Shown piece by piece: positions 1 to 7,343 of a DNA stretch of 8,440 nt (the stretch's first letter is position 1; each line of letters opens with the position of its first letter). A program made the position numbers and the translations under genes. Origin of the DNA: Sphingobacterium sp. UBA1575 (GTDB lineage Bacteria > Bacteroidota > Bacteroidia > Sphingobacteriales > Sphingobacteriaceae); contig DCOH01000040.1 in NCBI GenBank assembly GCA_002322865.1, positions 5,018 through 13,457 on the forward strand, written 5' to 3'. The notes below the pieces were generated by a model. That model ran no database searches, was not told the origin of the DNA, and saw only the letters and a program-made list of their open reading frames with translations.

Positions 1-145
1 AAGATCGAACGCCCCTTTCGCAGAAAAAGATGGCAAGCAATTAACATTCAAAGAATTTGAAGAAGCCGGAGGCATCTATTGGCCGGTTTCCCAAGCAGTT
101 ATCAATGCCAATTCTTCGATTACACAAAACCCTTATTGGTTATAA
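1..145 (+). CDS. RagB/SusD-family lipoprotein, C-terminal fragment (5' end outside the window)
   Basis: The reading frame beginning at base 2 is open from the window edge to a TAA at 143-145 and encodes the last 47 residues of a protein. The tail contains the segment YWPVSQAVINANSSITQNPY followed by W-L-stop. A 'WP(I/V/L)...N..(I/L).QNP.(Y/W)' ending is characteristic of SusD/RagB proteins, and it resembles the end of the complete SusD in this window, which has TWPL, then ANPSLIGNIFWN. SusD proteins are outer-membrane lipoproteins that cap a SusC barrel and bind the imported ligand. The stop lies 10 nt before the Fas1 gene, on the same strand, so it is probably in the same transcript. It implies a further SusC/SusD pair upstream. 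Only the tail is visible, so family assignment rests on this motif and on context. Confidence 0.8.
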   Translation, partial: RSNAPFAEKDGKQLTFKEFEEAGGIYWPVSQAVINANSSITQNPYWL

Positions 146-155
146 ATCTAGATTG

Positions 156-863
156 ATGAGTATGAAAACATTATTAGTAAAAACTCCAATAGCGGTATTC
201 CTAGGAATATTATGCTTATGGTTCAGCTCTTGTTCAAAGAGTGACTCACCATATTACGATTATAAAAATGACGTACAATCTTTCAATGGTACGACCTTGG
301 AATACCTGCAAGCTCAACCTTCAGGAACATTTGATTCCCTGTTATTGGTGCTTGACCGTCTTCCTGACCTGAAGGATTCGTTGAACAACAGCCAAGTAAC
401 CTTATTCGCCCCAGTGAATCTGAACTTTGCTGCTGCGATGAAATACCTGAATCTTGAACGTCGCCAATTGGGCGAACCTGAGCTTTCCTTAAGCACAGTG
501 GATGCGCAACAGTTAGACACTTTAGTTGCCCGATACATCATCCGCGGTGTAAAAACCACAGACGATTATATTCCTGAGTTGGATGGGCTTTTATTGACCT
601 CGATTGCCTACAATTATCCAATGCATGTTCGTTATGTCAAACTTAGTGCTTCAGGATTCGAAAGTGGCGGTGCCAGTGCCGTTGATTTCAGCAATCCTTT
701 CGGATCGAACATCAATAAAGATTGGATCACTACGCGTGCAACAACGGTGAATATTAAAACAACCAATGGAACTATCAATATCCTTTCTGCTATCCACAGT
801 TTCGGATTTGGTGAATTTACAGACCGTATGAACTTTATAGAAGATGAAGAAGATGAAAATTAG
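156..863 (+). CDS. Fas1 (fasciclin) domain lipoprotein, first copy
   Basis: A 235-residue lipoprotein with one fasciclin-like domain. The frame is open further upstream to an ATG at 57, but that stretch lies inside the preceding SusD-like gene. The start is therefore placed at 156 (or 162, two codons on), just after that gene's stop, and this yields a proper signal peptide: K4, a hydrophobic stretch, then FSSC with lipidated Cys26. The Fas1 hallmarks follow in order: FNG at 43-45, H1-type VTLFAP at 81-86, YIIRG at 127-131, and H2-type NGTINIL at 204-210 with His214 and FGFGEF. About 73 residues separate YIIRG from NGTINIL, longer than I expect for a typical Fas1 domain, so an insertion is likely. 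The C-terminus is strongly acidic (EDEEDE). Fas1 domains generally mediate adhesion or protein-protein contact; the partner here is unknown. It is a paralogue of the Fas1 gene at 6614. Surface exposure is inferred, not shown. Confidence 0.85.
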   Translation: MSMKTLLVKTPIAVFLGILCLWFSSCSKSDSPYYDYKNDVQSFNGTTLEYLQAQPSGTFDSLLLVLDRLPDLKDSLNNSQVTLFAPVNLNFAAAMKYLNLERRQLGEPELSLSTVDAQQLDTLVARYIIRGVKTTDDYIPELDGLLLTSIAYNYPMHVRYVKLSASGFESGGASAVDFSNPFGSNINKDWITTRATTVNIKTTNGTINILSAIHSFGFGEFTDRMNFIEDEEDEN

Positions 864-1875
864 TAAATCAATATTCAAGATTAGCATCGCGCTATGCTTG
901 GGAGTGCTTACTTTTTCATCATGTAAAAAGAACCTTCCAGAAGAGCGTTTGTCTATTGCAAATGACTCCAAATACAATGTTACTGTATTTCAACCGGTGC
1001 TCGGAAGAAGTACCCTTTTCAACAATATTTTCCAGTACGGAAATTCCAGTAGACCGCTTGATTTCAAGATTGTCAACATGCGGACTTTCGATGGAGAACC
1101 AGCTCCCGAATTAACCGAACATTATCCTGTCCTGGTTTGGAAAGGGATCTACAATGGTACTGAAAAGTCCATTGAAGAAATTGAAGCGAAAAGAACCATT
1201 GAGAACCATCCCTTATTTGATATCAGGCCTCATTCTGGCGATTTTATCATGTGGGCATCCGCCAATTCAAACATGATTAAAGCCCAACCAGATTCTGGAT
1301 ACGTGTTTGATGTGGAAATGTCCAATTCAGGTGGTCGTAAATATTTTCAGAATATGCGTTTAATGCCACTGCGAGAACGTCCGTATGAACCTTCCAATCT
1401 AGATCCGATCACCGGACAAGGAACAAGCGTATCGGTAAATCCTACTTCGGTATTTATGGCCGGTCAGCGAGGACAATATTTCAACACCCGTGATGATGTA
1501 CAGGTATTGTTCAAGAAAACCGGAAATGGAAACAGCTTGACCATTAAGTTCATCGACTCCCTTTCCAATCCGATCGATCCGAACAACTTCGACGAAACAG
1601 ATTGGGAAAACCTGGTACATGGTTTCAACATGAAAAAAGATGATAAGCAGGTGAAATACGATGTTGCTTATCCAATTCCATTGAGCTCCTACCCGACCAA
1701 ATACACAACGGTATCAGGAGATCAGGCACGTATGGTTTTTAGATATAGTAGAATGGCGTTTGGGAATGTCCTTCAAAAGAACTACCTGACCTTCAACTTT
1801 AAGATCTTCGAAAAAGCCGATTGGGAATTGACTTTCTGGTTTAAACGGGACAAGCCAAAATTCGATAATGATTAG
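844..1875 (+). CDS. DUF5007-like lipoprotein
   Basis: A 343-residue lipoprotein of unknown function. The N-terminus is Lys-rich, then hydrophobic, then FSSC with lipidated Cys27, followed by KKNLPEER. The mature part matches my recollection of the DUF5007 family of Bacteroidota in length (about 330-340 residues) and in stretches such as PVLGRSTLF (51-59), DGEPAPEL (83-90), PVLVWKGIY (95-103), PLFDIRPHSGDFIMWA (123-138) and QPDSGYVFDVEMSNSGGR (148-165). The rest alternates short hydrophobic strands with polar loops, suggesting a beta-sandwich fold, and no catalytic motif is evident. The start at 844 overlaps the Fas1 gene by 20 nt, and a second ATG at 853 would leave 11 nt of overlap, so translational coupling is likely. 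Its place directly before SusC suggests an accessory role to the transporter, perhaps ligand binding like SusE/SusF; this is inference. The family name is from memory and needs a profile search. Confidence 0.75.
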   Translation: MKKMKISKSIFKISIALCLGVLTFSSCKKNLPEERLSIANDSKYNVTVFQPVLGRSTLFNNIFQYGNSSRPLDFKIVNMRTFDGEPAPELTEHYPVLVWKGIYNGTEKSIEEIEAKRTIENHPLFDIRPHSGDFIMWASANSNMIKAQPDSGYVFDVEMSNSGGRKYFQNMRLMPLRERPYEPSNLDPITGQGTSVSVNPTSVFMAGQRGQYFNTRDDVQVLFKKTGNGNSLTIKFIDSLSNPIDPNNFDETDWENLVHGFNMKKDDKQVKYDVAYPIPLSSYPTKYTTVSGDQARMVFRYSRMAFGNVLQKNYLTFNFKIFEKADWELTFWFKRDKPKFDND

Positions 1876-1909
1876 TGGTCCTTTACATTCATTTTAAATG
1901 ATTATTTCA
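1876..1909 (+). other. Longest intergenic gap; no terminator or clear promoter
   Basis: This 34-nt gap (22 nt if the SusC start is 1898) is the largest space between genes in the window. It is AT-rich (ctttacattcattttaaatg). I see no inverted repeat followed by a T-run, and no Bacteroidota-type promoter pairing a -33 TTTG with a -7 TAnnTTTG at suitable spacing. It most likely serves only as the translation initiation region for susC, within a continuous transcript. Confidence 0.5.
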
Positions 1910-4900
1910 ATGAAATATATAAAATACATCATCGTATTACTGCTTTTCACCATGCAGGATGTAGCCTGGGCTCAACAGCGCATCACGGTGACTGGAACAG
2001 TATATGACGCATCCTCCGGAAAAAGAGATCCGCTTTCCAGTGTAACCATTCTAAGTAATGGCCTGTCGATCGGATCAACAGATAATAATGGTAAATTCAG
2101 TATCAATGTACCGAACAATGCTACCTTGGTTTTCAGAACCATTGGTTATGACAGCAAAACGGTAAAGGTGGAAAATAAAACTTCCTTAACGGTTGGTCTG
2201 ACCTCCAGTAGTGAAAAAATTGCTGAAGTAACCGTAACATCGGGTTACCAAACCAAATCGAGAACCTTAAATACAGGTTCCGCAGTTACGATTTCTGGTA
2301 AGGACATCCAAGGTCAGCCTGCTGGCGATGTGATGAGCTTATTACAAGGTAAAGTGGCGGGTCTTAATATCCAAAACAATACCGGAGCTCCAGGTTTCCG
2401 TGGTAGTGTGACCATCCGTGGTATTTCTAACATCAACGTGACAGGAAATGGTAACAATGCCTTCTTAACACCTACATCACCTTTATATGTAATTGATGGG
2501 GTTCCAGTAGATGATAATGCCGATTATTCCTATGGTTTCCAACAAGCTGGGCCAGGTGTTTCTCCGGCATCCCAAATTCCACCCGAGGATATCGAAGATA
2601 TCACCGTGTTGAAAGATGCTGCTGCAACTTCCCTTTATGGTTCCAGAGGTGCTTACGGTGTTATCTTGATAACGACCAAACGCGGTAATTCTAAAGTTCC
2701 TGTAGTTCGCTATAATGGTTCTGCTTTCATGTCTGCTGTTCCACAGTTAAGGTCAGTAATTGGAGGTAAAGAAGAGCGTTTAATGCGAATCCGTCAGATT
2801 TTGATGAACGATACTTCAGCAATACACGCCTTAGATTTAGTGAATAACACGCCTTTCCTTTCGGATAGTTTGAATGCGTATTATAACAACTCTACGGATT
2901 GGCAGTCTTATTTCTATAAACCAACTTATAACCACAACCACAACCTAAATGTATCGGGTGGTGATGTACAGTTCAACTACAAAGTGGTTTTGGGTGCTTA
3001 TGATGAAAAAGGTATTCAGGAAAACACCGGCTATTCTCGCTACAACCTGAATATGAACATGATCTATAATCCGGTTCAAAAATTCAAGATCGAAGCCTTG
3101 CTCAACAATTCCATCCAAAAGCAACGGATGGGAAGTGGTAATGGTCTGCTGAATAATGGGGTAGCTACAGGTGGAGCTTCGTCTTCCCTATTACCGCCGC
3201 CATCCTTATATTCATCGGTAAACTCGGTATTAGGTGCTTTAACCACAGATGATGATAATAAGGTATTGAACACGAATGGAACAGTAAATATTTTCTATGA
3301 CCTATTCAGGAATTTTAAAGCAGGTGTATACAATAGTTATACGACCGTTTCAAGCACAAAGGATAACTTCTCTCCTGCTGCTTTGAATTCAAACCAAGCG
3401 AAATATTATACCTACAATGATAGGTCTACGACCTTATATAACCGTGCGCAATTATCCTACGTTTTCGGTTTTCGGGAAAAACCAGGCGATGAGGAATTAG
3501 CACATAACTTTAATTTATTTGCCTTCTCTGAATTAAGAGCATCCTTTTTCAAATCCGATGCGATGTTGAATGATAAGGTGGTGAATGACCAATTGAGAGG
3601 TCCATTAACGCTAATGACCAGCTACCTGAGTTCTAAAGGTGGTACCATTGGGTATACCGATCTGAGAACAGTGGCATTCGCGGGAAACTTCTCTTATAAC
3701 TACAAGTCAAAATATGTATTGGATTTCAATTACCGTGTAGACGGGCTTTCCACCAACGGACCAAATGCAGGTTATAAGAAAAACCCATCCATCTCCTTAA
3801 AATGGAACTTTGATCGGGAATCATTCCTTGACTCCTGGACTTGGTTGGATTATGGTGACTTCCGTGTATCTTATGGTTCGAACATTTCTCCAAATGGAAA
3901 TATCTACCAAGCTTACGGTAAGTTATATGCTGGAGGTCGTTACAATAACCAAAACACGGTTATTTCAGATTTAGGAACACTTCCAAACCTTTCGTTGGAA
4001 CCAACAAAGGCAACAACGTACAACTTTGGTATGGACTTCTCACTTTTCCAGAACAGATTATCTGTAATGTTTGATAGTTACTACAAACAAAACGACCATA
4101 TCTTTAAGGAAAAGCAACTATCGTCTTCGAATTCCTTCAATGTAATCGGTTCTACGGAAATCAGTAATGTCAACTACGGTTGGGAATTCCAAGCCACAGC
4201 AAGACCATTGTCACCTTCCAGTCCTTTCAAATGGAACCTTTCTGGAAACTTTGCCATCAATAGAGAGATCTTGGCAAAACTTCCTGATGGTTTGAGGGAA
4301 TTTATCCAAATTGATAATTCCTTAGGGCAGTCCCTATATTACCGATTAGGTATGAACTCCCTATCAAACTATTTATTCAATACCAAAGGAGTTTATACAT
4401 CCCTGGATCAGATTCCTGTCGACCCAGTAACTGGTTTGCCAGTTCGCGTAGGCGGAAATGGTCTCTTGAATTACTTCAAACCTGGAGATCCGATCTATAC
4501 GGATTTGGATGGTAACTATATCATTGATAATTATGACCAGGTTATTGCAGGTAACTCTCAACCACAGATTACTGGTGGATTGATGTCCCTATTGCAGTAT
4601 AAGCAATGGAGTTTGGAAGTAAATACCTCTTTTACTTTAAAACGTGATATCCTAAACAACAGTTTAGCGGCACAATTTGGGTTATTTGGAAAACCTACCG
4701 AAATGGGCGGTTTAGTTCCGATATCGCAATATAACTTCTGGCAAAACGTGGGCGATGATGCTGTTTATCCAAATCCTTTTGATTTCGTGCGTTCGGCAAT
4801 CTTGAACCCTTTCCGTACGAACCAAACCTTATTCCAGGAAGATGGATCTTACTTCAAATTGAACTCCGTAAAGGTTTATTATAACGTTCCACAGACGTTG

Positions 4901-5074
4901 TCACAACGCTACGGAATGAACAGATTGAGTGTCAATTTCACCGCAGCGAACTTAGGGTACATCACACGGTACTCTGGACCTAACCCGGAAAGTGTGTCTG
5001 CTTTGGGTAGAGATCAGTCTGGAGGTTACCCACTTCCAAAACAGTTTACCCTTGGTTTAAATGTTGAATTCTAA
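1910..5074 (+). CDS. SusC/RagA-family TonB-dependent outer-membrane transporter
   Basis: A complete 1054-residue SusC-type transporter, a normal length for the family. It forms the outer-membrane barrel that imports a ligand handed over by SusD, powered by TonB-ExbBD. Visible in order: a signal peptide (MKYIKYIIVLLLF...) with likely cleavage at AWA/QQ near residue 21; a carboxypeptidase-regulatory-like beta-sandwich at about 23-97 (VTGTVYD ... GYDSKTV); a TonB-box-like segment EVTVTSGY at about 106-113; the plug domain at about 117-259 with PLYVIDGVP (191-199), EDITVLKDAAATSLYGSRG and VILITTKRG; then the 22-strand-type barrel ending in FTLGLNVEF with terminal Phe. There is no STN domain, so classic FecIR-type signalling is not expected. 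An EF-hand-like loop DLDGNYIIDNYD occurs at 865-876. The start at 1910 gives the best n-region; ATG 1898 (four residues longer) is possible. The susD gene follows after 5 nt. Substrate is unknown. Confidence 0.96.
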   Translation: MKYIKYIIVLLLFTMQDVAWAQQRITVTGTVYDASSGKRDPLSSVTILSNGLSIGSTDNNGKFSINVPNNATLVFRTIGYDSKTVKVENKTSLTVGLTSSSEKIAEVTVTSGYQTKSRTLNTGSAVTISGKDIQGQPAGDVMSLLQGKVAGLNIQNNTGAPGFRGSVTIRGISNINVTGNGNNAFLTPTSPLYVIDGVPVDDNADYSYGFQQAGPGVSPASQIPPEDIEDITVLKDAAATSLYGSRGAYGVILITTKRGNSKVPVVRYNGSAFMSAVPQLRSVIGGKEERLMRIRQILMNDTSAIHALDLVNNTPFLSDSLNAYYNNSTDWQSYFYKPTYNHNHNLNVSGGDVQFNYKVVLGAYDEKGIQENTGYSRYNLNMNMIYNPVQKFKIEALLNNSIQKQRMGSGNGLLNNGVATGGASSSLLPPPSLYSSVNSVLGALTTDDDNKVLNTNGTVNIFYDLFRNFKAGVYNSYTTVSSTKDNFSPAALNSNQAKYYTYNDRSTTLYNRAQLSYVFGFREKPGDEELAHNFNLFAFSELRASFFKSDAMLNDKVVNDQLRGPLTLMTSYLSSKGGTIGYTDLRTVAFAGNFSYNYKSKYVLDFNYRVDGLSTNGPNAGYKKNPSISLKWNFDRESFLDSWTWLDYGDFRVSYGSNISPNGNIYQAYGKLYAGGRYNNQNTVISDLGTLPNLSLEPTKATTYNFGMDFSLFQNRLSVMFDSYYKQNDHIFKEKQLSSSNSFNVIGSTEISNVNYGWEFQATARPLSPSSPFKWNLSGNFAINREILAKLPDGLREFIQIDNSLGQSLYYRLGMNSLSNYLFNTKGVYTSLDQIPVDPVTGLPVRVGGNGLLNYFKPGDPIYTDLDGNYIIDNYDQVIAGNSQPQITGGLMSLLQYKQWSLEVNTSFTLKRDILNNSLAAQFGLFGKPTEMGGLVPISQYNFWQNVGDDAVYPNPFDFVRSAILNPFRTNQTLFQEDGSYFKLNSVKVYYNVPQTLSQRYGMNRLSVNFTAANLGYITRYSGPNPESVSALGRDQSGGYPLPKQFTLGLNVEF

Positions 5075-5079
5075 TTTGA

Positions 5080-6609
5080 ATGAAGATGAAAATGAAAAAA
5101 TTAAAATATATCCTCGTATTGGGTGCATTGATGACAGGTTTTCAAAGTTGTGACAACTTCTTAAATGTGACACCTATCGATGCTCTTTCCGGAAATAACT
5201 TCTGGAAATCCAAAGCCGATGTAGAAGGTTATATGGGAGGAATTTATACCCGTTTAAAATCAAAGCTTGGTAATAGCATGCTGATTCCAGCCTTGGATCT
5301 ACGTGGTAATTTCGTAAAGATTGTCAACAATTTAGACAATAATGGAAATGGACCAATAAATAACCTCATATCCAACAATTTAAAACCAGTTATGTCTGGT
5401 ACAACCACTTATGATAACCGTTTGAAGGACATCATGAACTGGAAAGGCTGGTATGATGTGATCGCTGCAAGTAATATCTTGATTTACGAGATTGATAAAG
5501 TTCCTGCCAATCAGCTGTCGGAGACCGATCGCAAGCAATATATTGCAGAAGCTACTTTTACGAGAAACTTAAGTTATTTATTTATTTGTAAGCTTTTTGG
5601 GGATGCAATCTATTATACCGAAGCTTATCATAGTCTATCCTTGCCTAGAAGACCACAATTAGAGGTGTTAAAATTGGCCATTGCAGACATGGAGTCGGTA
5701 AAAAATGACTTGCCTGTAACTTATGCCGACAACTCCAAAGCAGGATTCAGACCTAACCGTGGAGCAGCTATTGCACTTCTCATGCACTTGAATATGTGGG
5801 CAGCAGCTTGGGAAGAAAACAATAAGATTCCTTATTATGAAGCAATTGTAGCATTAGGAGAAGAAATATCTTCCCATACCCAGTATCACCTATTGCCTAT
5901 TACCATTGATAATACAAAAAGTATTTTCAAAGGGAAGACGGCAGAGAATCTGTTTGGGATATTGCAAGAATACAATTACGGCGAGAGCTTTGTTGATTTT
6001 GCTAACCCTTCTTTCTTCTTTTCCCATTATCCTTATAGAGGATCGACCACCAAAACAACCAGTCACATGAGCTATGAAAAGGAATACATAGACAAACTTT
6101 TTCCAGCTACGGAGTCTGATGAGCGTAGAACGGTATGGTTTGAGAACATGAGCAGTGATAATGGAAATTTCCAATTGAAGAAATTCATCAACGTATATTC
6201 CACGGGAAGTGGTTCTAACCTAACCGTTAAGAATGACGATAGCGCCATTATTTTCAGACTTCCTGATGCACTATTATTAGCGGCAGAAGCAGCGGCGGAA
6301 TTGGGTGATGATGCAATCGCCCAAGGCTATGTTAATCAAGTAAGAGCAGCGGCTGGTGCTCAGGCATTTACCACCACGGGAAATGCCCTGAAGGATGATA
6401 TTTACAAGGAGAGAAAACGGGAGCTGATCGGGGAAGGTCATTTCTATTTTGATCTAGTTCGTACGAAACGAGTGGTAAATACAGAATATTCCAATGCGGT
6501 AATGAGTGTTGGAAACTTTAATGCAGGAGCTTGGACATGGCCATTGATCATCTCAGATGCTGAAAAAGTGGCAAACCCAAGTTTAATCGGTAATATCTTT
6601 TGGAACTAA
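5080..6609 (+). CDS. SusD/RagB-family substrate-binding lipoprotein
   Basis: A complete 509-residue SusD-like lipoprotein, the expected cell-surface lid of the SusC immediately upstream (5-nt gap). The signal peptide ends in FQSC with lipidated Cys24, followed by the family-typical DNFLNVTPIDALSGNNFW. An all-helical, TPR-containing body follows, with ASNILIYEID (130-139), the AEATFTRNLSYLFICKLFGD segment (156-175), FRLPDALLLAAEAAAELGD (392-410), the hallmark YKERKRELIGEGHFYFDLVR (442-461) and the C-terminal TWPLIISDAEKVANPSLIGN. The charged RKRELIGEGHFYFDL motif is well conserved in SusD proteins and confirms the family beyond doubt. Three in-frame ATGs (5080, 5086, 5092) lie within the first five codons; any would give a working signal peptide, with 5092 giving MKKLKYILVL. 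Ligand-contacting residues cannot be assigned from sequence alone, so the imported substrate remains open. Confidence 0.96.
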   Translation: MKMKMKKLKYILVLGALMTGFQSCDNFLNVTPIDALSGNNFWKSKADVEGYMGGIYTRLKSKLGNSMLIPALDLRGNFVKIVNNLDNNGNGPINNLISNNLKPVMSGTTTYDNRLKDIMNWKGWYDVIAASNILIYEIDKVPANQLSETDRKQYIAEATFTRNLSYLFICKLFGDAIYYTEAYHSLSLPRRPQLEVLKLAIADMESVKNDLPVTYADNSKAGFRPNRGAAIALLMHLNMWAAAWEENNKIPYYEAIVALGEEISSHTQYHLLPITIDNTKSIFKGKTAENLFGILQEYNYGESFVDFANPSFFFSHYPYRGSTTKTTSHMSYEKEYIDKLFPATESDERRTVWFENMSSDNGNFQLKKFINVYSTGSGSNLTVKNDDSAIIFRLPDALLLAAEAAAELGDDAIAQGYVNQVRAAAGAQAFTTTGNALKDDIYKERKRELIGEGHFYFDLVRTKRVVNTEYSNAVMSVGNFNAGAWTWPLIISDAEKVANPSLIGNIFWN

Positions 6610-6613
6610 TCTT

Positions 6614-7327
6614 ATGAAAAATCAGAAACATATCGTTTGGAAATTAGCAGTGGTGATGCTCATATGTTTTACCGGCTGTAAAAAATATTACTTTGACTCC
6701 GGAATCCATGATCCTAAATTTAATGGTTCATCCATTAAGTATTTAGAATCCAAGTTGGATTTCTTCGATTCCACCTTATTGGTGATCGACCTGGCTGGGA
6801 TGAAAAATGTCATCGAAAATGAAGAGGTAACTTTCTTTGCTCCTCCGAGTGGTTGTATTACCAGAGCCGTATTGGGATTGAATAGACAATTACAGTTCAA
6901 TGGAAAAGATACGGTTAAGGAATTGAGCCAAATCAAACCTCAGGTGTGGAAAAATATGTTATCAAACTACATCTTCAAAGGCAAGAATTTATTAAAGGAT
7001 TATCCACAGCGCGATACAGTATCCTATTTAGCCTATCCTGGACAAAACTATACCAGTTATGGTGGTCGCATCATGAATATTGGTGTCATCTTTAACGATG
7101 CGGGTGGAGTACAATATGCCGGATATCGTCAATTATTCCTGGCTTATATACCGGATCTATCAAACCCAATGGTATCCTTGCGAAATATTCCCATTGCTAC
7201 CTCAGATATTCAAACCAATAACGGTGTGATCCATGTGTTGAATAGAACAAAACATACATTTGGTTTCTTTTCCAACACATTTATCGATCAAGCTATTTCG
7301 GCAGGGATTGATCCCTTAACACCCTAA
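6614..7327 (+). CDS. Fas1 (fasciclin) domain lipoprotein, second divergent copy
   Basis: A 237-residue lipoprotein beginning 4 nt after the SusD stop. The signal peptide ends in FTGC, with lipidated Cys22. It shares an order of motifs with the Fas1 gene at 156: FNGSSIKYL (36-44), FDSTLLVID (51-59), VTFFAP (72-77), YIFKG (119-123), NNGVIHVL (202-209), then His214 and FGFF (216-219). The two proteins also share the rest of the pattern FNGxxxxYL...FDSxLLVxD, so they look like paralogues rather than independent recruits. The H1-like region departs from the usual Fas1 consensus: FAP is followed by PSGCITRAV rather than a T/S-N-x-A-F pattern, and it holds a free Cys (Cys81). The span of about 80 residues between YIFKG and NNGVIHVL is longer than expected for Fas1 and suggests an insertion. 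Adhesion or complex-assembly function is inferred from the family only. Confidence 0.8.
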   Translation: MKNQKHIVWKLAVVMLICFTGCKKYYFDSGIHDPKFNGSSIKYLESKLDFFDSTLLVIDLAGMKNVIENEEVTFFAPPSGCITRAVLGLNRQLQFNGKDTVKELSQIKPQVWKNMLSNYIFKGKNLLKDYPQRDTVSYLAYPGQNYTSYGGRIMNIGVIFNDAGGVQYAGYRQLFLAYIPDLSNPMVSLRNIPIATSDIQTNNGVIHVLNRTKHTFGFFSNTFIDQAISAGIDPLTP

Positions 7328-7343
7328 TCGAGTATTAACATAA

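Noticed and set aside
57..155. ATG at 57 as the start of the first Fas1 gene (33 extra residues)
   Set aside because: The extension overlaps the coding end of the upstream SusD-like gene in another frame and puts a long non-signal-like stretch before an otherwise complete signal peptide. Starts at 156 or 162 fit better.
651..977. Minus-strand open frame of 108 codons
   Set aside because: It lies across the ends of two well-supported plus-strand genes, shows no recognisable domain and has no initiation context; it is an antisense shadow.
3134..3165. Gly/Asn-rich run in SusC (GSGNGLLNNG) as a repeat or insertion
   Set aside because: Such Gly/Asn/Ser-rich loops are ordinary in extracellular loops of SusC barrels, and there is no nucleotide-level tandem repeat.
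5890..6174. Minus-strand 94-codon open frame within susD
   Set aside because: It is fully antisense to conserved SusD coding sequence and has no coding-like composition or domain.
7328..7343. Possible terminator or promoter between the second Fas1 gene and the delta-60 gene
   Set aside because: The gap is only 16 nt (tcgagtattaacataa), with no hairpin, no T-run and no room for a -33/-7 promoter pair.
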